Below, in pieces: positions 1 to 13,639 of a stretch of 64,000 bases of DNA. Position 1 is the stretch's first letter. Each line of letters starts with the position of its first letter. The position numbers and the translations under genes were made by a program. The notes beneath the pieces are model-generated. The model was not told the origin of the DNA. It did no database searches and saw only the letters and a program-made list of their open reading frames with translations. Origin of the DNA: Acholoe squamosa (lineage: Eukaryota > Annelida > Polychaeta > Phyllodocida > Polynoidae); contig OX439039.1 in NCBI GenBank assembly GCA_949317995.1, forward strand, positions 74,844,002-74,908,001, given 5' to 3'.

Positions 1-2009
1 CTTTGGTAATGTATCTTTTTTAGGATGAGATGTTGACTATATCTGGCTACTGTATTTAAACCCATTGATATCCCCCATTCACACGTATGGGTATTGTCAA
101 TCATTCCAAATCCAAAATATTGACAGGATTGGTTTTAACTAGAGTCCATTTGTGCCAATTGAATTCTGTCCATCAACCAGTCATGTGAAATTGTATCAAT
201 TGAAACTACCGATATGTGACATAATATATTTTACGCCTGCCTGCCTACTATGTTCGAATCATATCACATGACGCAAATAGTTCGTGGTTCACTTTTATAA
301 TATAATACCCAACGCTATTGAGTGTATGACTACATTAGCATGCCCACAAAGGGCTGTGTTTTTATCTCCGTTATAACTCTGTAAAAACGCTCTACCCTGT
401 GGTTGCCTCACAATGAGGTATACATAAAAAAAGGGGAAGAAAAAAAACCTGACCCATTGAACCTCAACCTCCCTGCTCTGTTTGGAGGAGACAAAAGAAA
501 GGGTCTTTATAATCACGCTAACTTGGTATATATTTGTACACAGCAACAACATAGGGCAGCATTTTGTGCCACCTGCGCATGCCCACGCATGCGTAATAAA
601 CAATGAAAGTTGGATGCCCAATGTGAAGTCTGTTAAATGAATTGTTTTAGCAGAATTTAAGGACCATTGTTTACCAAAAATGAACCTTTAGGCTATGCTG
701 CTGATTGGTTTGGTTTTGGGTTGGGGGCTGGTTTGTGTTTTGGAGAAAGTGTTGTCAATGGTTACTTTACTGCAGTGGTTGTTCAAACGTCTTTTTAATG
801 AATAAGTTACAGTTCAGAATATTTGCAATATGAGCAGTGGTATTCAACAGAATTATGTATGGACCAAAAGCTCATAAATCTATTCAATAAGCACTAGTCT
901 TGATTGGTTACTGGAGCAAAACCTACTCACTACCCCCTGCTACCCGGGCCCTGCTAGTACTAAAGGCACCAGGGTAAATATACAGGCAATTAGGGTATGC
1001 AAAACATACCTGCATTTATTATTAACAAGCTTACAATAACAAAAACACACATAAAGCACACCCCCCCCCCTGGAGGCCGCCCCTCGAGGTCAGGGTTGCA
1101 GCTGGGTTTCTATATGGACTGGAGGATTATTGGCTTAGGTCATGTGGGTACAATATAGGTTGGTCTTTATGGGAGGTACTTTATCGTGGACCCTTTTAGT
1201 GCAGCTTCCATACCCTGCATTATAGGGTTTATGAGCTGTATGGTCGTGACTAGGGGCGGTAGGCTTTTGTGTGAGAGCTTGTAGTACGGTTTGTAGGTGT
1301 AGCCCTTATACATGTTCTTGTGTGTGGCTAACTAAATTCTTGTTTACAGGCCTGCATGGGATACTTCAGGAAATTTGGAAATTTTTAGGTCATACAGGTC
1401 ACTTTTGTAACTTGCACAGATCCACTGAGAAAATGTTTTAACATTAATAAGGGGGGGGGGGTCTTAGATGATTGAGGGGCCTCATCCCCTAAAATTGCTC
1501 CCAAATACCAACCGGAAGAGGAATTAAATCACCCGCTTGTAAATTTCTTCAAAGCCCAGTACCATGCCTGTGGTCAAAACCCAGTCCCATGCCTGTGTAT
1601 ATACACTGGGGTTTGAAAATTCCTGAATGGGATTTCAGTATATATTCATCTACTTAAATGACTTAGTCGCCAAAGTTAATAACATGGCATCTCTATTAAT
1701 GTCCCTCAATCCAGCAAAACTAGTCACTGGTCAGGGCTAAAGAAAATGCTTCAATTTATGGTTATATTTATTGGAACAAGTGAGTTGACGGGAGAGAGGT
1801 GCATGCTATAAGTTGGGAGAATGAGGTGGGAGGGGAGGGGGTACCACGGAGTACCACGAAAGGTGATCATGGCTGCTGACATCTGGTAGCAGCACCTATA
1901 GCATGACCTCAGCCCCTTCTCCTCCATCTTAAACTACAATCACCTCCACCCATTACCTGTAGCACCAACCCCCTCATCAGCACAGGTAGCTACAGGTATC
2001 AGTTCAAAC
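1..2009. other. No gene seen; unique AT-rich DNA
   Basis: Only short shadow frames. Poly-C (1062-1071) and poly-G (1449-1460) tracts. An NRF1-like TGCGCATGC lies at ~574. Confidence 0.6.
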
Positions 2010-2480
2010 TTATAGGGCCGCATGGTGCCTCCAGGTTCATGTCCCTTGGTCATTATGTACTACATGTAGGAGTGTTGGTGAGTCGACTCGGCAACACTAC
2101 ATTGGTGCAACTTGACGACCCTTTTTGGGACCTCCGGTTGGGAGCAGACCAACCCTGCAAGGTGAGCATGATACATGTATGTAGACCTGGCGAGTTACTC
2201 ACTAGCGCTGTTTTCATGCACCATTCGTTAGAAGATCAATGGAGATGAAGGGAACTGGTGGTTGCATCCCCCTCATCCTCCTCCATCCTTCATCAAGATG
2301 ATCCCCATCCTCTCACCTCCTGAACCCCCACCTCCATTGAACCATTTACAAGAATGCTCCAGGTCCATGTCCTTTTTTGTCATGATGCACCGATACAGTG
2401 CTGGTGAGTCTACTCTCCAGTACTGTATCGGTCCATCATGCCACTCTCGTAGGATTACCATGATACATAAATGCAGTGAC
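2010..2480. mobile_element. Two adjacent diverged multi-hairpin copies
   Basis: First: AGGGCCGCATGGTGCCTCCA at 2013 with GAGTGTTGGTGAGTCGACTC / GGCAACACTACATTGGTG. Second: GCACCGATACAGTGCTGGTG / CTCCAGTACTGTATCGGTCC (2386-2433), a near-perfect hairpin with altered but still paired bases. Confidence 0.6.
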
Positions 2481-2984
2481 TTCATGTTCTGTGTGAAACT
2501 GAAGGTTCAATCTCCCCAGCCCCACTACGGTATTATAAACAACCAATGGGAAGCATTGCCATCCATTAAGAAGATACTTGTTATCAGTGCTTATCTCTCC
2601 AGTATCAGATCAAGCAATGGCAGCCTACACTGGGGGTCATGCAAATGAGGAATATAGTGACAGGTAGCTGTGGCACACAGATAGACCTCAGGCAGGGCTG
2701 GGTAGGTGTATGTGCTTCTGGGGGTTTCTCTATCCCTATCATACAACCTACTAACCCCTCTCTCAACCTCCAGTACCTGTTTTCAGGATCAATCAATGCA
2801 CTGCCCTCCTCCAGGGCCGATGTAACATGCGAGCTATCGTTTCCTGGCCCTCCTCCTGGGTTTCTCTGCCAACACGCACGTACTTTTCATACGCCAGTGA
2901 GAGTGCATGTGAGAGTGTTTGTGGGGGGGGGGGGGATTGATATGAATACATGCACAATGAAGTAGGGATGTGCTGATGTGTAGC

Positions 2985-2988
<4 letters not shown>

Positions 2989-3071
<83 letters not shown>
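2989..3071. repeat. (AT)n microsatellite
   Basis: About 41 uninterrupted AT units. It produces a spurious YIYIYI reading frame on the - strand. Confidence 0.98.
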
Positions 3072-3073
<2 letters not shown>

Positions 3074-4354
3074 CCTATGTGACAAAGAAGTAACTTTTTT
3101 TAGTCTAGTAGGCAGGAATTGACAATTCCTGCATTGTGGCTGGTGGAAAATCCTGTATTGGATTATGATGACCAAAAAGTACAGTTCCCTGCTCTTTGCT
3201 GACCAGATATTGGCACCTCCGAAATGCAATTGAATGGATTCTAATTTGCATTTGTACTAAATTGTAGAGATAAAGGCCTGAGGGAGAGACATCATTTCAG
3301 AGATGGCTGTGCCCAATCATTTTTATCTTTGGGTTGTATTAGGGCCAAATGGAGTTGGTATATTATAGGTCTAATGAAGGTTAGGGGTTCTGTGTATCGG
3401 TAGATGTTGGAGGATACTCCAGCAGTATGTGTGACCCTGTAACATGCAATACCTGGCCTCCTCCACACCTGTCTGGAGGACGTGGGAGATGTAGAAGATT
3501 TCACCGATAACGTGGGGGATTCCCACAGAAGCAGGTAGATTAACCTGCAATACCAATGCCTCCCCCTCCACCCAAGTACCTGTATAGGATTACCTGTAGG
3601 TTTCCACCCAAGTACCTGTAGATTCCCTTTGATCAGCTAACATCTACTGTAAGATAACAGGTAAATGTAAGAGTTTTAGGTAGCTACAGCTGTAACCGTA
3701 CACCTATATTGCTTACAGGTGCCAAAACCACCAAATAATCTCTGCTGTCCAGACTTTTGACCTAAATCGTTTTACATACCTGCAAGATATTAAGCAACCT
3801 TTTGGGACGGGGGAAGGGTTAGATGAATTTCAGGTTGCAAACATGCGAGCGAAAAGAGAAAGAAGAGAGGGGTTTTATGTGATTAGAAAAACAATATTCC
3901 TTCATAATGTCGAAATAGGTTAGTACATGTAGATGCTACTTTTCAAAAGGTGAATATCAAAACCATCCTTGTTTCCAAATAACCTCTTTGATCACGTCCT
4001 CCCTTCCCATCTTAAACACTCCAAAAAAAAAACAAGTAAACCATCCCAAACGTGCTGGTGTCAGTGTGGTTGTCAAAAAGGCAAGTTTTATTGTTCATTT
4101 GACACGTCTAGCATCATTACTCTATCAGATAACAATAAGCGCCCGGAGAGGCGCCAAACCTGCTGGGCACCCTGCCAGAGGTATACCTAGTCACCAGCCA
4201 ACTGCAGACCACGTCTGGGGCTGGTAGAGGTTGGTGTTGGTTGTTGGTGCTACTTCTCAGATTTGTGTTAGTCCAACCTCATTTTGCCATCCTCCAGACC
4301 CTGATAGTTAGGAATGAGCGTTGGCTGAATAGCCCTATAAGAACCAGTTCTCTA

Positions 4355-4450
4355 GCTATGCATCATGATGCACGGATGCAGCTCTGGTGAGACTGCTCGC
4401 CAGGACTGCATTTATGTGTCATGCTGACCCTGCAGGTATGTTACACTCAT
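4355..4450. mobile_element. Partial multi-hairpin copy
   Basis: GATGCACGGATGCAGCTCTG against CCAGGACTGCATTTATGTGT; single hairpin only, no termini. Confidence 0.5.
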
Positions 4451-5059
4451 GGAGGGTCTAGCAACCCTGCAAGTTTGATCAAGGTTGATACACTCCTGGC
4501 CCTGGGAGATCAGCTTGGAAGCACACCTTTTGGTGCATTCAGCCTACTGATCTGCATGATAACACTTGTGCATTTTCCTTTAAACGGTCAAAGCAGATGA
4601 TTTAAGCCTTCAGTACATGCAGTTTGCATGATGGTTGTTGCTATGCTCTAGGGCCTCCATCTCGGCCTCTGGCTTTCCTTTCATGATGTGGTTTCACAAC
4701 CTGACACATTGTATATGATATATGGCACAGGTATAGGCCTATAGACATTTACAGCGTTACAGCTGTAGTGTATGGGGGAGAGATTTAAAGAGGCACTTTG
4801 GAAACACTAGACCTATAGAGTCCAGTACACCCAAGCATTTCAACCAGAGAAATTCAGATGTGAAATGCAATGGAAAGCATGAAGGAACATAGTATATAAT
4901 TTAAATCCATTTGTGAGCATTTTTTGCTTGATATATGAAATGTTGAACAGTTATAAATTACAGCTTTTTGTACTGCTCAGAGGACATGTCATTATTATTG
5001 GGGGAAGGGGGCTGACATTTTGTAAATTTGGGACCCCCCCCACACACACACACACACGC

Positions 5060-5166
5060 AATGCTCCTCCCTCATTAATGAACCCCCACCCAATCATGTT
5101 AGTCAATTTATGCATAGAACTACAAACACCCCCCCCCCCCCCATTGATAAATGACCACTCCCTTAG
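5060..5166. mobile_element. Fragment related to the GATCACTCCC MITE
   Basis: CCCCCCATTGATAAATGACCACTCCCTTAG at the right (5132-5166, shown in part) resembles the right end of the 51306 element. The left end is not clear. A similar degenerate end lies near 38425-38438. Confidence 0.45.
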
Positions 5167-5630
5167 TAAATGCCTGGTAAACATGGCGTATACAGCACCC
5201 ACTGGTAGTGATGGATATAAAGCAAGATATACATACCTGTGTTAAAAAGAAACAAACACGACCACAAACACCAACAATAAAAGCAGCCTCGGACAAGATT
5301 AATAATCACCAGGCATCTTTTTATTGCCACTGGGGAAGGATCCCTGTGGTTTCCCCTCTCCGTGGTATTTACAGTTGTGTTAACCATTAATCTTCTGGCA
5401 CAACATTACACCCAGTGTACCAGTGTAGAAAAAAGGAGGAAAATGTACTTGAAAATAGAAGAAAAATGGTTGTAGAGAAGGGAAGGGGAGGGGATAGGGG
5501 TGTCTATAATGTGTTGTTACCTAGACTAGTGAATCTGCTCTGGCTGATTTATTTTCACTTTTGTTGGCTGGAGAATTAGGCTGTTGTGGTGCTTTTGGTT
5601 AAAAATACCATACTCCAGGTGATTTCTATT

Positions 5631-6596
5631 TTATAAGAAAAGACCACCCTATTTTCATGATGTGCTCTTTCGGTGTTTTTTTTTGTACTAAATAAAAAGA
5701 CACTGGCATACTTAGCAGCATCTCTGTTTTTATAAGGGCAAGAAGTACACCTAACTGATGTGCGGTATGACGTCACAATTGGTCAAATGCATCCCAGTGG
5801 TGACTGCACAGGACTGGGTATAAAAAAAACAAATGCTGATCATAAGTGTCTTTTTGGAACTGCTTGCATATTTCTTTTGATAATTAACATTAGATACCCC
5901 CAATGATGTATCCTACATGATATAATGATCTTGCAAAAGTGGTATGCAACAGCCCCGTAGCTTACGCAATGCATTATCTGATGCATTTGACCAATTGTGA
6001 CGTTATACAACACATCAGTTTGGCGTGTTTCCTGTCCTTATAAATGCAGAAAAGCTGCTAAGGCCACACCAGATTAAAATATTGGTCTATGGATTTCCCG
6101 CACCTTAATTTCCAAATTACAAATTTTTATTTTTTAAGAAAATTTATTGGTCTTTGGATTCCGCCCGCATCATTTTCTGGAAAATTGCAGATTTTTTTTT
6201 TTTTACCAAGGAGCTTAAAGGATCAATCAATAAAAGTACAGAAATGGCAGACCACTCATTGGATTGGTAAAGATGTCCCCAGTTTCATTATATAGGCCTA
6301 TTCTACACTTAGGAAAAAAATGAACATTTTCAGCAAAGGGATCCCCCCCCCCCCGCCACCAAAAAAAATAAAAAAATTAGCCCTCTCCATATTTTGGCCA
6401 TGCAAAATCCATAGACAAATATATTTTCCTAGAAAAATAAAATAAAAATTTCGCCCTCCCGCCTCTTTTTCTAGAAAAGAAAATCCATAGACCAATTTTT
6501 TAATTTGGAGTGGCCTAAGTATGCCAGCATCATTTTATTCAATATAAAGACTATAAAAAGAAGTCATCATGAAAATGGGGTGGTCTTTTCCTTTAT
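5631..6596. mobile_element. Large palindromic element, right arm split by a MITE
   Basis: Left arm 5631-5792 (AAGACCACCCTATTTTCATG ... ATTGGTCAAATGCAT) matches the reverse complement of the right arm 5981-6061 plus 6519-6596 (ATGCATTTGACCAATTGTGA ... CATGAAAATGGGGTGGTC). The ~190-bp centre is unique. Arm similarity is moderate, so the palindrome is old. No coding capacity. Confidence 0.85.
6062..6515. mobile_element. PIF/Harbinger-like MITE with TAA target duplication
   Basis: Ends GGCCACACCAGATTAAAAT and its imperfect inverse; inside both ends is ATTGGTCTATGGATTT or its complement. It is flanked by TAA at 6059-6061 and 6516-6518. The other arm of the surrounding palindrome preserves the empty site GCTGCTAAGTATGCC (complement at ~5703-5718), so insertion and a 3-bp TAA duplication are directly visible. 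A TWA duplication is typical of PIF/Harbinger elements. Confidence 0.85.
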
Positions 6597-7429
6597 GTTC
6601 TTGCCTGTGGGAAATTGCCTATAAATCACACTTGGACCAAGTTGTACATACACACATGGTTGCTGCTATGTAGTGTTGGTCTTCTTACCTAGTTAGGATT
6701 CCCTTTTAGAATAAGATTGCCTTGGAAATATTATGTGAGATTCAGATGGAATTATCTGGGGTAACCCAAAGCATGTTGGTATGCTTTTCCTGAGACAGGC
6801 TGAGTGCATATCTCACATAGTATGTACAAGCTCTGTATGCGAACAGAAACTTCTGGCTTTGATCTGATAAAAGTGACCTTTGCACGTTAAATTGTAAACA
6901 GATGTGCACCCCACCCCCCTGCCTGCACATTCCCTGCAAACATAATCGGTTCCCAACAGTCGTTCACCACGGCCACTACCACTAGCCTACCAACAACCCA
7001 TCTCACTCAACTCCTGCACATACTACCCTTACACCCTATGTATGTACCAACTGTATAATCTAGTCTACATATAGCCCCTAGGCCAAGAAAATGTGGTTCT
7101 GGTGACCCTGCTAATCAAAGAAAATAGGGTTGGCCCTTTCCATCTTTGTCATTTACAAACAAATGTCAACTAAAATATCTCGTGGCTCTGGCTAGAAATA
7201 TAGAAAAGACGTGACTTTTTGTGGGATCTTGTTTATTCTTTCTTTGTTATTTCTAGCTTGTTACCTGGAATGCCATTTTCTGTGGCCTAACTAGCAAACC
7301 CAAAACCCTGTTCTGGTATAGAACAGAGGCCTTGTCATTCCAATCCATCACCACCTCACAAACCCTTATACCCCTCCTCCCCACCACCATCCCAACCCTT
7401 CCAACCCTTAGGGCCTAGTCATACCCAGA

Positions 7430-7830
7430 GTCATACACCATTGCCATTATTCTAACCCTGCAAGGGCTCAAGATGCCCCCAAATTTATGTTCCTTATTCG
7501 CCTTGATGCACCAATACAGTGCTGGCAGGTCTGCTCACTACAGTGATGAAAGTCTTCAGGGAATTCCCTGATTTCAGGGATTTTGAAGTTCCAGGGCCCT
7601 ATACATTCATATAAAAACCCAGGTTTTTAGGGCGAATATTGGACCATTTCAGGGGGTTTTGTGCTCTGTGACTTTCATCCCTGTCACTAGCAGTACATTT
7701 ATGTATTGTTTTGACCCTTTTGGGACTGTATCAATGCCATTGGGTCGACACAATGCTTGAATGCAGCCTTGGTGAGTTGACTGGCCAGGGCTGCATTCAT
7801 ACATCATGAATCGATGCATGAATACCATAC
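7430..7830. mobile_element. Diverged multi-hairpin copy with nested MITE
   Basis: TGATGCACCAATACAGTGCT before the insertion and GCAGTACATTTATGTATTG after it are the two arms of one hairpin. The second hairpin AATGCAGCCTTGGTGAGTTG / GCCAGGGCTGCATTCATACA is intact at 7755-7806. Confidence 0.65.
7532..7683. mobile_element. MITE (GATGAAAGTC ends) inserted in a multi-hairpin element
   Basis: CAGTGATGAAAGTCTTCAGG ... GTGACTTTCATCCCTG inverted ends around a CAGGGATTTTGAAGTTCC interior. It sits inside the hairpin loop region of the TTAA-type copy at 7430-7830. Relatives at 30277-30509, ~12020-12090 and 31040-31110. Confidence 0.75.
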
Positions 7831-10451
7831 GATGTGACCCTCAAAGACTTAATAGCCTAGATATACCCCATAGCCACTGGTCTAGGATAAAGGCATTATT
7901 TACCTACCCTTCTGTATGCTGGAGGAACCACTCCAAGCCGCCAGACCCCACACCCTCCACCACACGAGGCACTACAACCCCCTACTACACACACACATGG
8001 GGACACTGCTCCTAAACAACCGTCACCCTCAACACCAACAACACATGTGTCTCTACTGCCAGAATATATAGGGCTTCTGCAAGATTTCTGAGATTCTGAG
8101 ATTCCCTGCTATGTAGTATTTTCTTACATTTTTGCTGTAATTCGTATCAAATAAGAATGTCAATTTCATGCTAAATGCTGAGATGTCCATCTTCATATTG
8201 TCCACAAATAACTCTGCAGTACAGCATAGCCCCAATCCCATAGACATGGGGTTTGTGGATTCAATAAAGGTCTCTGTTCTATGTCCAAACACAACATTTC
8301 ACCACTTCTTCCCAATGATAGCCCTAATTCTGCATCATAATCTATCTACCACTACCTCATAGGCAGGGGGGGCATTCCCTTCCTTGCCTACCAACCCTAC
8401 TCCCAAACTCACCACCCCCACCCCACCCCCCGACAACCTTCTGGTAAATCCCATATTGCAATATAACCCTATGTGCAAATCACTCACAATGCCACTGGAG
8501 CATACTGCACGGCGCCACAACCAGGCCTGGAGGGGAGCTGGAGGTGGACCATATACATGCCCCTTGCTCTGCTAGTCATTTCTCATATTATAAACCCCCT
8601 TGTACATTTTCACATGTGTCTATAGTGTTCTGATGGTCTTTGAGGGTGTATTTAAACCTCTGATCTTATCCAGCTCTCAATGGGTAAAGCATGGCCAATT
8701 GGGTGATGATAAGAGATAAGGGGAGGGTTTGGGGTAAGTTGGGTTTAGGAATTTGTTAGATGGATTGATAGACATTTCACAATGTATTTACCAAAGGACC
8801 AGATTGTATAAATGTGGTAGTATGATGGTCGACGGAGATCTTGTGAGGATTTGAGGGATAAAAGGGATCTGGTTTTAAGTTGAAAAGACCAGTGAGAGCT
8901 ATTAGTTTGACAAGGGACCCACATACAGAATATGAATAGTATGATGAATAGTGCATGTAAGAAAAAAGAAGGCATGGAAAATATGATTGCAATGAAATTG
9001 AAGATAATTGGAGGGAGCTGAAAGTACATGCATCTTCATTCAGGAGATGGTAGAAAAGGGGGTTATTGAATACCCTAAGTGCTTTACTATCTATGTCTAG
9101 TCATGTAGACTCTATAACCTAGAGGAGGAAAGGAGGTTGTTGTGATTGAATCTGGCAGCTTGAAGCATCCACCATCATACACCATACCCGTCTTACTGCC
9201 AGCACTATAGTATAGGCTCATTCTCACCAAATGTCGTCAAATTTGAAAGAGGAAAAATTTGGAGTATGCCATAAATCAGCGGGTAGTGTGAACTGTGCTT
9301 AATGAACAACCTCTGGATAAAGAATTTGACACCAACTGCCTGATCTAATTTCTTTACCTGTAGACTGATTTTTGTAGAATTATAAAATAATATATTATAA
9401 AATGAAATATGGATTTTTGCCTAATTCTTGGGAATTGACCTACAGCAAACCATCGTCCTCCACACAATATAGTATACCTCCAAACCCTCCTCTCTCCTAC
9501 ACACTCACCATACATCCCCCATCCTGCATCCCATCCTACTACCCCAACTCGCCAACACCGACATCGCCGCCACCGCCGCCGCAGTTTAGCGAACGAGGAG
9601 ATCGGATTTCCTGAATCAAGGTCAGTGCGTTCACGGCAAGGGGGGCTGGAGGGGGAGGAGAAGGCTGGAGAAGGCTGAGAGTGGGCTGGATGGACAGGGG
9701 ACCGACCTGCGACTGCCAACACTCTACCTCGTGTAAATATACTCAGAGCTAGGGCCACACTGATCAGGTGAGACTATGTCCCCTACACCCTTCTCCTCCC
9801 CCCCCCCCTTCTCCTCCTGGCTCTGGATAATACACCTTTTCATTCTCACTCAGTCAGAGGAAGCTCAGGTGTGTGGTAGTACTACCCCCCCCCACCCACA
9901 CACACACACCCATACACACACACACTTTCAATCCTAACCTCCAACCATCCCACCTTCTCCAATGGTGGAAATGTGGTCTGGGTTGGTGTGAGGTGAAGGG
10001 AGAGTCTTCAGGAACAAAGAAAAGCAAGGCATCGGTGCATGGTATTAGGAGAGTAATGGACATCTTGGAATGTCCAGAAAACCCTCTGTGTCACTTCCAT
10101 GTATTCGCCTCTCCAGAGAAAAGAAATTAAAGACGCAAAGATTGAACGCTATCTTGGGACTCCTGCTGATATATTTGTGCACTGCTATCCTAAATTTATA
10201 CATTTGAAAACATGAAATATTTGATACTTTCATTCACCCTATAAAATACATGCTTTTTTCCACAGTTCCCAACATGAAAAGGTTAGACTTCACGACCACA
10301 TGCTTTCTTACCTTTACCTCATCCTTTTTTCTGAAGCAGAAACCTCAGGTGGACCATGTCGACATTTCACCCTCATGGCGCCATGTTTACAAAACACACC
10401 TGCAAACCACCACATACTGCCTGATTTACGACCTGGAGTTATGATCGTGAG
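7831..10451. other. No supported gene
   Basis: A locally CpG/CCG-rich stretch at 9540-9620 (CGCCGCCACCGCCGCC) is followed by CAAG|GTCAGT, a donor-like site, but no reading frame through it resembles a known protein. Poly-C and CA tracts near 9800-9925. Confidence 0.45.
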
Positions 10452-10690
10452 AAGCCACCTTAACCCTTTAAACCTGGAGGATCAGGTACCTATATTGCAC
10501 GAATGCTGTTCTGGTGAGTTTACTTAATTACCAGGACTGCATTGGGTCATCATGTCAACCCTCCAGCAGTGTATTAATCTCCAAAAGATTTATGGATTTA
10601 GCATTGCATGGCGAGTTACTCACCAGAGATACATTCATGTATCATGATATTAAACAAATGAGCTTTCAAAGGGTTATGGATAAAAAACAA
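10452..10690. mobile_element. Diverged multi-hairpin copy
   Basis: TTAACCCTTTAAACCTGG start, AATGCTGTTCTGGTGAGTTT with inverse ACCAGGACTGCATTGGGTCA, then GCATGGCGAGTTACTCACCA. Confidence 0.6.
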
Positions 10691-13299
10691 CCCCCCCCCC
10701 CCATCCCCAGCTCACCCATCTCCATATATACATATACACCGTTGCCTCAGCCTACTCACGCACTGCCATGCCAGTGATGCCCAAGACAACAATTACCCCA
10801 CTACTTACCTCAATTACCCACATTCCCATGGGCCCAATTACCCTAGCAGCCTGATCACTGCCCTGCTCCAGCAGCCTATAAATCTACCCTCCTCCTCCTG
10901 CACCATTTATTATACATGCTGGGAGGGGTCCTGCAGGCAGGGAGGGCCCCCTGGGGTAGTAATAATACCGGATAAGTGGACAATTTCTTCAGAACCAGGT
11001 GTGTTATTACATGATCATTGATTTGGGGTGCATGGAACAATTGGTCAGCACAGTTAATCAAATATATTGAGGATTATCAGGGTTCAATATCTATAAGGAG
11101 AAAAAAACTTGAGTAAGCCACACCTTATACATGTTCAGAGACAGTCCAAGTTGTGGTTTATATGAGTCATCTGGGTGTGTCTTATAGGCGAGTTATTTAT
11201 CACCATGTAAGATATTGACAAATCAAAGGCCTAATGAAAGCTATCAAACCAAAGTAGGTGTGCGGCTTGAAAATTGGCCTTACCTACAGACAACTTATAC
11301 ACGACGGTTTACAGTAGTTCAAATTGTTCAGTGTATTCCCCGTCCCTCCAATTGTCATATTCATCTCAATTATAACTATCATGGTCAGTGATTTGACAGA
11401 TGAAAATGATGGAGTTACGAGGTAACTAAGTACATGTACCTGATGGCAACAGCCCAGGTTTTTGAGTTTGGCTAGCTTGATTATAACTTAAAAGCTATAA
11501 TGTAGATTTTGAATAGCATGGTTGTGTAGTTTCTGTATCAAAGTAGCTAACCCAGTATGTGCCATACACACAAAAAAAAACAGTATCCATAGAATATGAG
11601 AAATTATTGATGATAATTGCAACTAAACTAATCCAAAGACCTAGAGAGCAAATTTCTGACTTGGGGACTTATCCCAGTCATATCTCACAACCTACCTCTC
11701 CATGTGAAGAGGCTATACATGATGGGACTATATGCCTCTGGTTGTTGTGATATTTCTGGGAGTCTGTCGGGTGCATGTTTACATATGTAGCGTATAAGGT
11801 AAATAGGGAACATGGGGTGGGGGGAGGTGGGGTGAGGAGAGATGGAACAGAGGAGAGGGTGTGGGATGGTGGATGGGGGAGGGGGGGGGGTTGGGTTCCC
11901 TACCTTCACACACAGCCAAGGTCAACCACGCTCTTTGAAGATCAATGGACAGGAAAGGAGGAACATGACCTACAGATGCTGTACCTTGACCTTTCACTCT
12001 TATCCCCAACACTTTCACCCCTACCAAAACGTTGGTGGAAGGGCTTCAGGACTTGCCCTGATTTCAAGGGTTTACAATTATAAAGAAACCCTATATCTAA
12101 TGAGTCTGTATAGGCCTAATTTAATACATGTACTAGCATTTCTTAGATCCTTTTGATTCTGGACCATTTCCCTGGTCTTTTCTAGCCTCCAATGATAAAT
12201 TTGATCAATTTCGAAATTGAGTGCAATCTTTTCTTGGGCTGATGTGTCGACCTGCATTTTCATTGATCAATACATGTACTACAGTATTTCTTAGATCCTT
12301 GTGGTCAGGCGGAGTGAGGTGTCCAAGAAGAAAATGAAAAGTAAACAAGCATGAATCATTGTTTTCAAAAATAGCAAACATGGGCAGAAGCCAACGCATT
12401 CCATTCAGTTCCCCTCAATTATACATGTGGGTATTTACAGAAGAGTAAAATAGGCCTACATGATTTAGAATAGACATGTCAAGATGCACTCGGTATATGA
12501 CCCCTCCCCCTCCCCCTCCCCCACCCACTCATCTCCTCTGTCCAGTTAATAACATGGATAGTTATAGTAATTACACTACACGCAGGTAGTGGCTTAATTA
12601 CACCTGACGACCCTGATTTCCTCAATCTGACCTGCTAATTAGGCAGGTCTAGTTATCAGGGATATATATCTGGTCGATCTTCATAAATCTGGCCAAAAGA
12701 ACATATTTTCTTCACTCTATGATATATGGGGCGATAAGGCAAGCAATGTTAACCTCTGCGTATAAGGCATCCAGGTATAGGTCACAATCGAAGATAGGAA
12801 GGGAGCCATACCTGGGGTTGAAAATTTACAATTTATTAATTTGCTAAACTTTAGTGTATCAAGAGTCCATGTACATTGTAGAAGTGCAAGCCACACCCTG
12901 AATATAAGTCACACCTAGGAATTGTTTTGATTATCTTTGTTTGCGGCTTATCCACACAGCTTTACCATAGTAAGCCAAAAGATATTGATACATACCCTCA
13001 GTCTCTATTTTCCATCAAAATTTGTTCTAATTCATGAGAAATCACCAGTATGTGCTTCTTGAAATACTTAGGTTTTCCATGTCAGCCTAATATTGGGAGG
13101 TGGCTGAGTACATTTTAGGAGGGGTGGGGTGGTGGGTAGGGCTGATAGGGACAGGGAGATAGGAGTTGTGTAAATAGTGTCTGTTAGAGATCATATAGGA
13201 TAACGTTGTAGGTAATATAGATGGATTAATTTATAGCAGAGTGGCTGATAGCAAAGAGAATAGGATACAAGGCCATGTGCCCCTTGGTTAATGCCTATG
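10691..13299. other. No supported gene
   Basis: Homopolymer tracts (10690, 11880), scraps of the GCAAGCCACACC repeat and of the GATGAAAGTC MITE interior. Frames at 11685-12156 arise on purine/pyrimidine-rich sequence on both strands at once. Confidence 0.5.
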
Positions 13300-13530
13300 T
13301 GGGCACGATGCATTGGTACTGTAATCAAGCATATATATAGTGCCAACCCATACGGGTGATAGACTTGCAAAGGGCCAAATTGATTTCTTGTACCAATGCA
13401 GTGCTGGTAGGTCGAGTCTCCAGCACTGCATTTGACAAACGTGAGGTTTATCCAGAACCATCAACCCATTGAAATGTCAAAATAATACAAGCATGCATCA
13501 CTGGTGAGCTACTCACCACATTCAGGCGTC
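13300..13530. mobile_element. Diverged multi-hairpin copy
   Basis: ACCAATGCAGTGCTGGTAGG with inverse CTCCAGCACTGCATTTGAC (13397-13436); GCATGCATCACTGGTGAGC follows. No clear termini. Confidence 0.55.
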
Positions 13531-13639
13531 TGATAACAAATGCACAAAGGTTTAAATCAAACTGTGCAAGCTTTAAATTGGTTTGTGTTTTTTTTTTCTC
13601 TTTTATTCATCTATTCATAAGGGGGTGGGAGCAGATGAC

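Larger units (their letters stand above)
2481..5059. other. No gene seen apart from the repeats listed
   Basis: A few tetranucleotide-poor unique stretches, the (AT)n tract and one partial hairpin copy. Frames of 66-131 codons here are interrupted, low-complexity or overlap each other. Confidence 0.5.
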
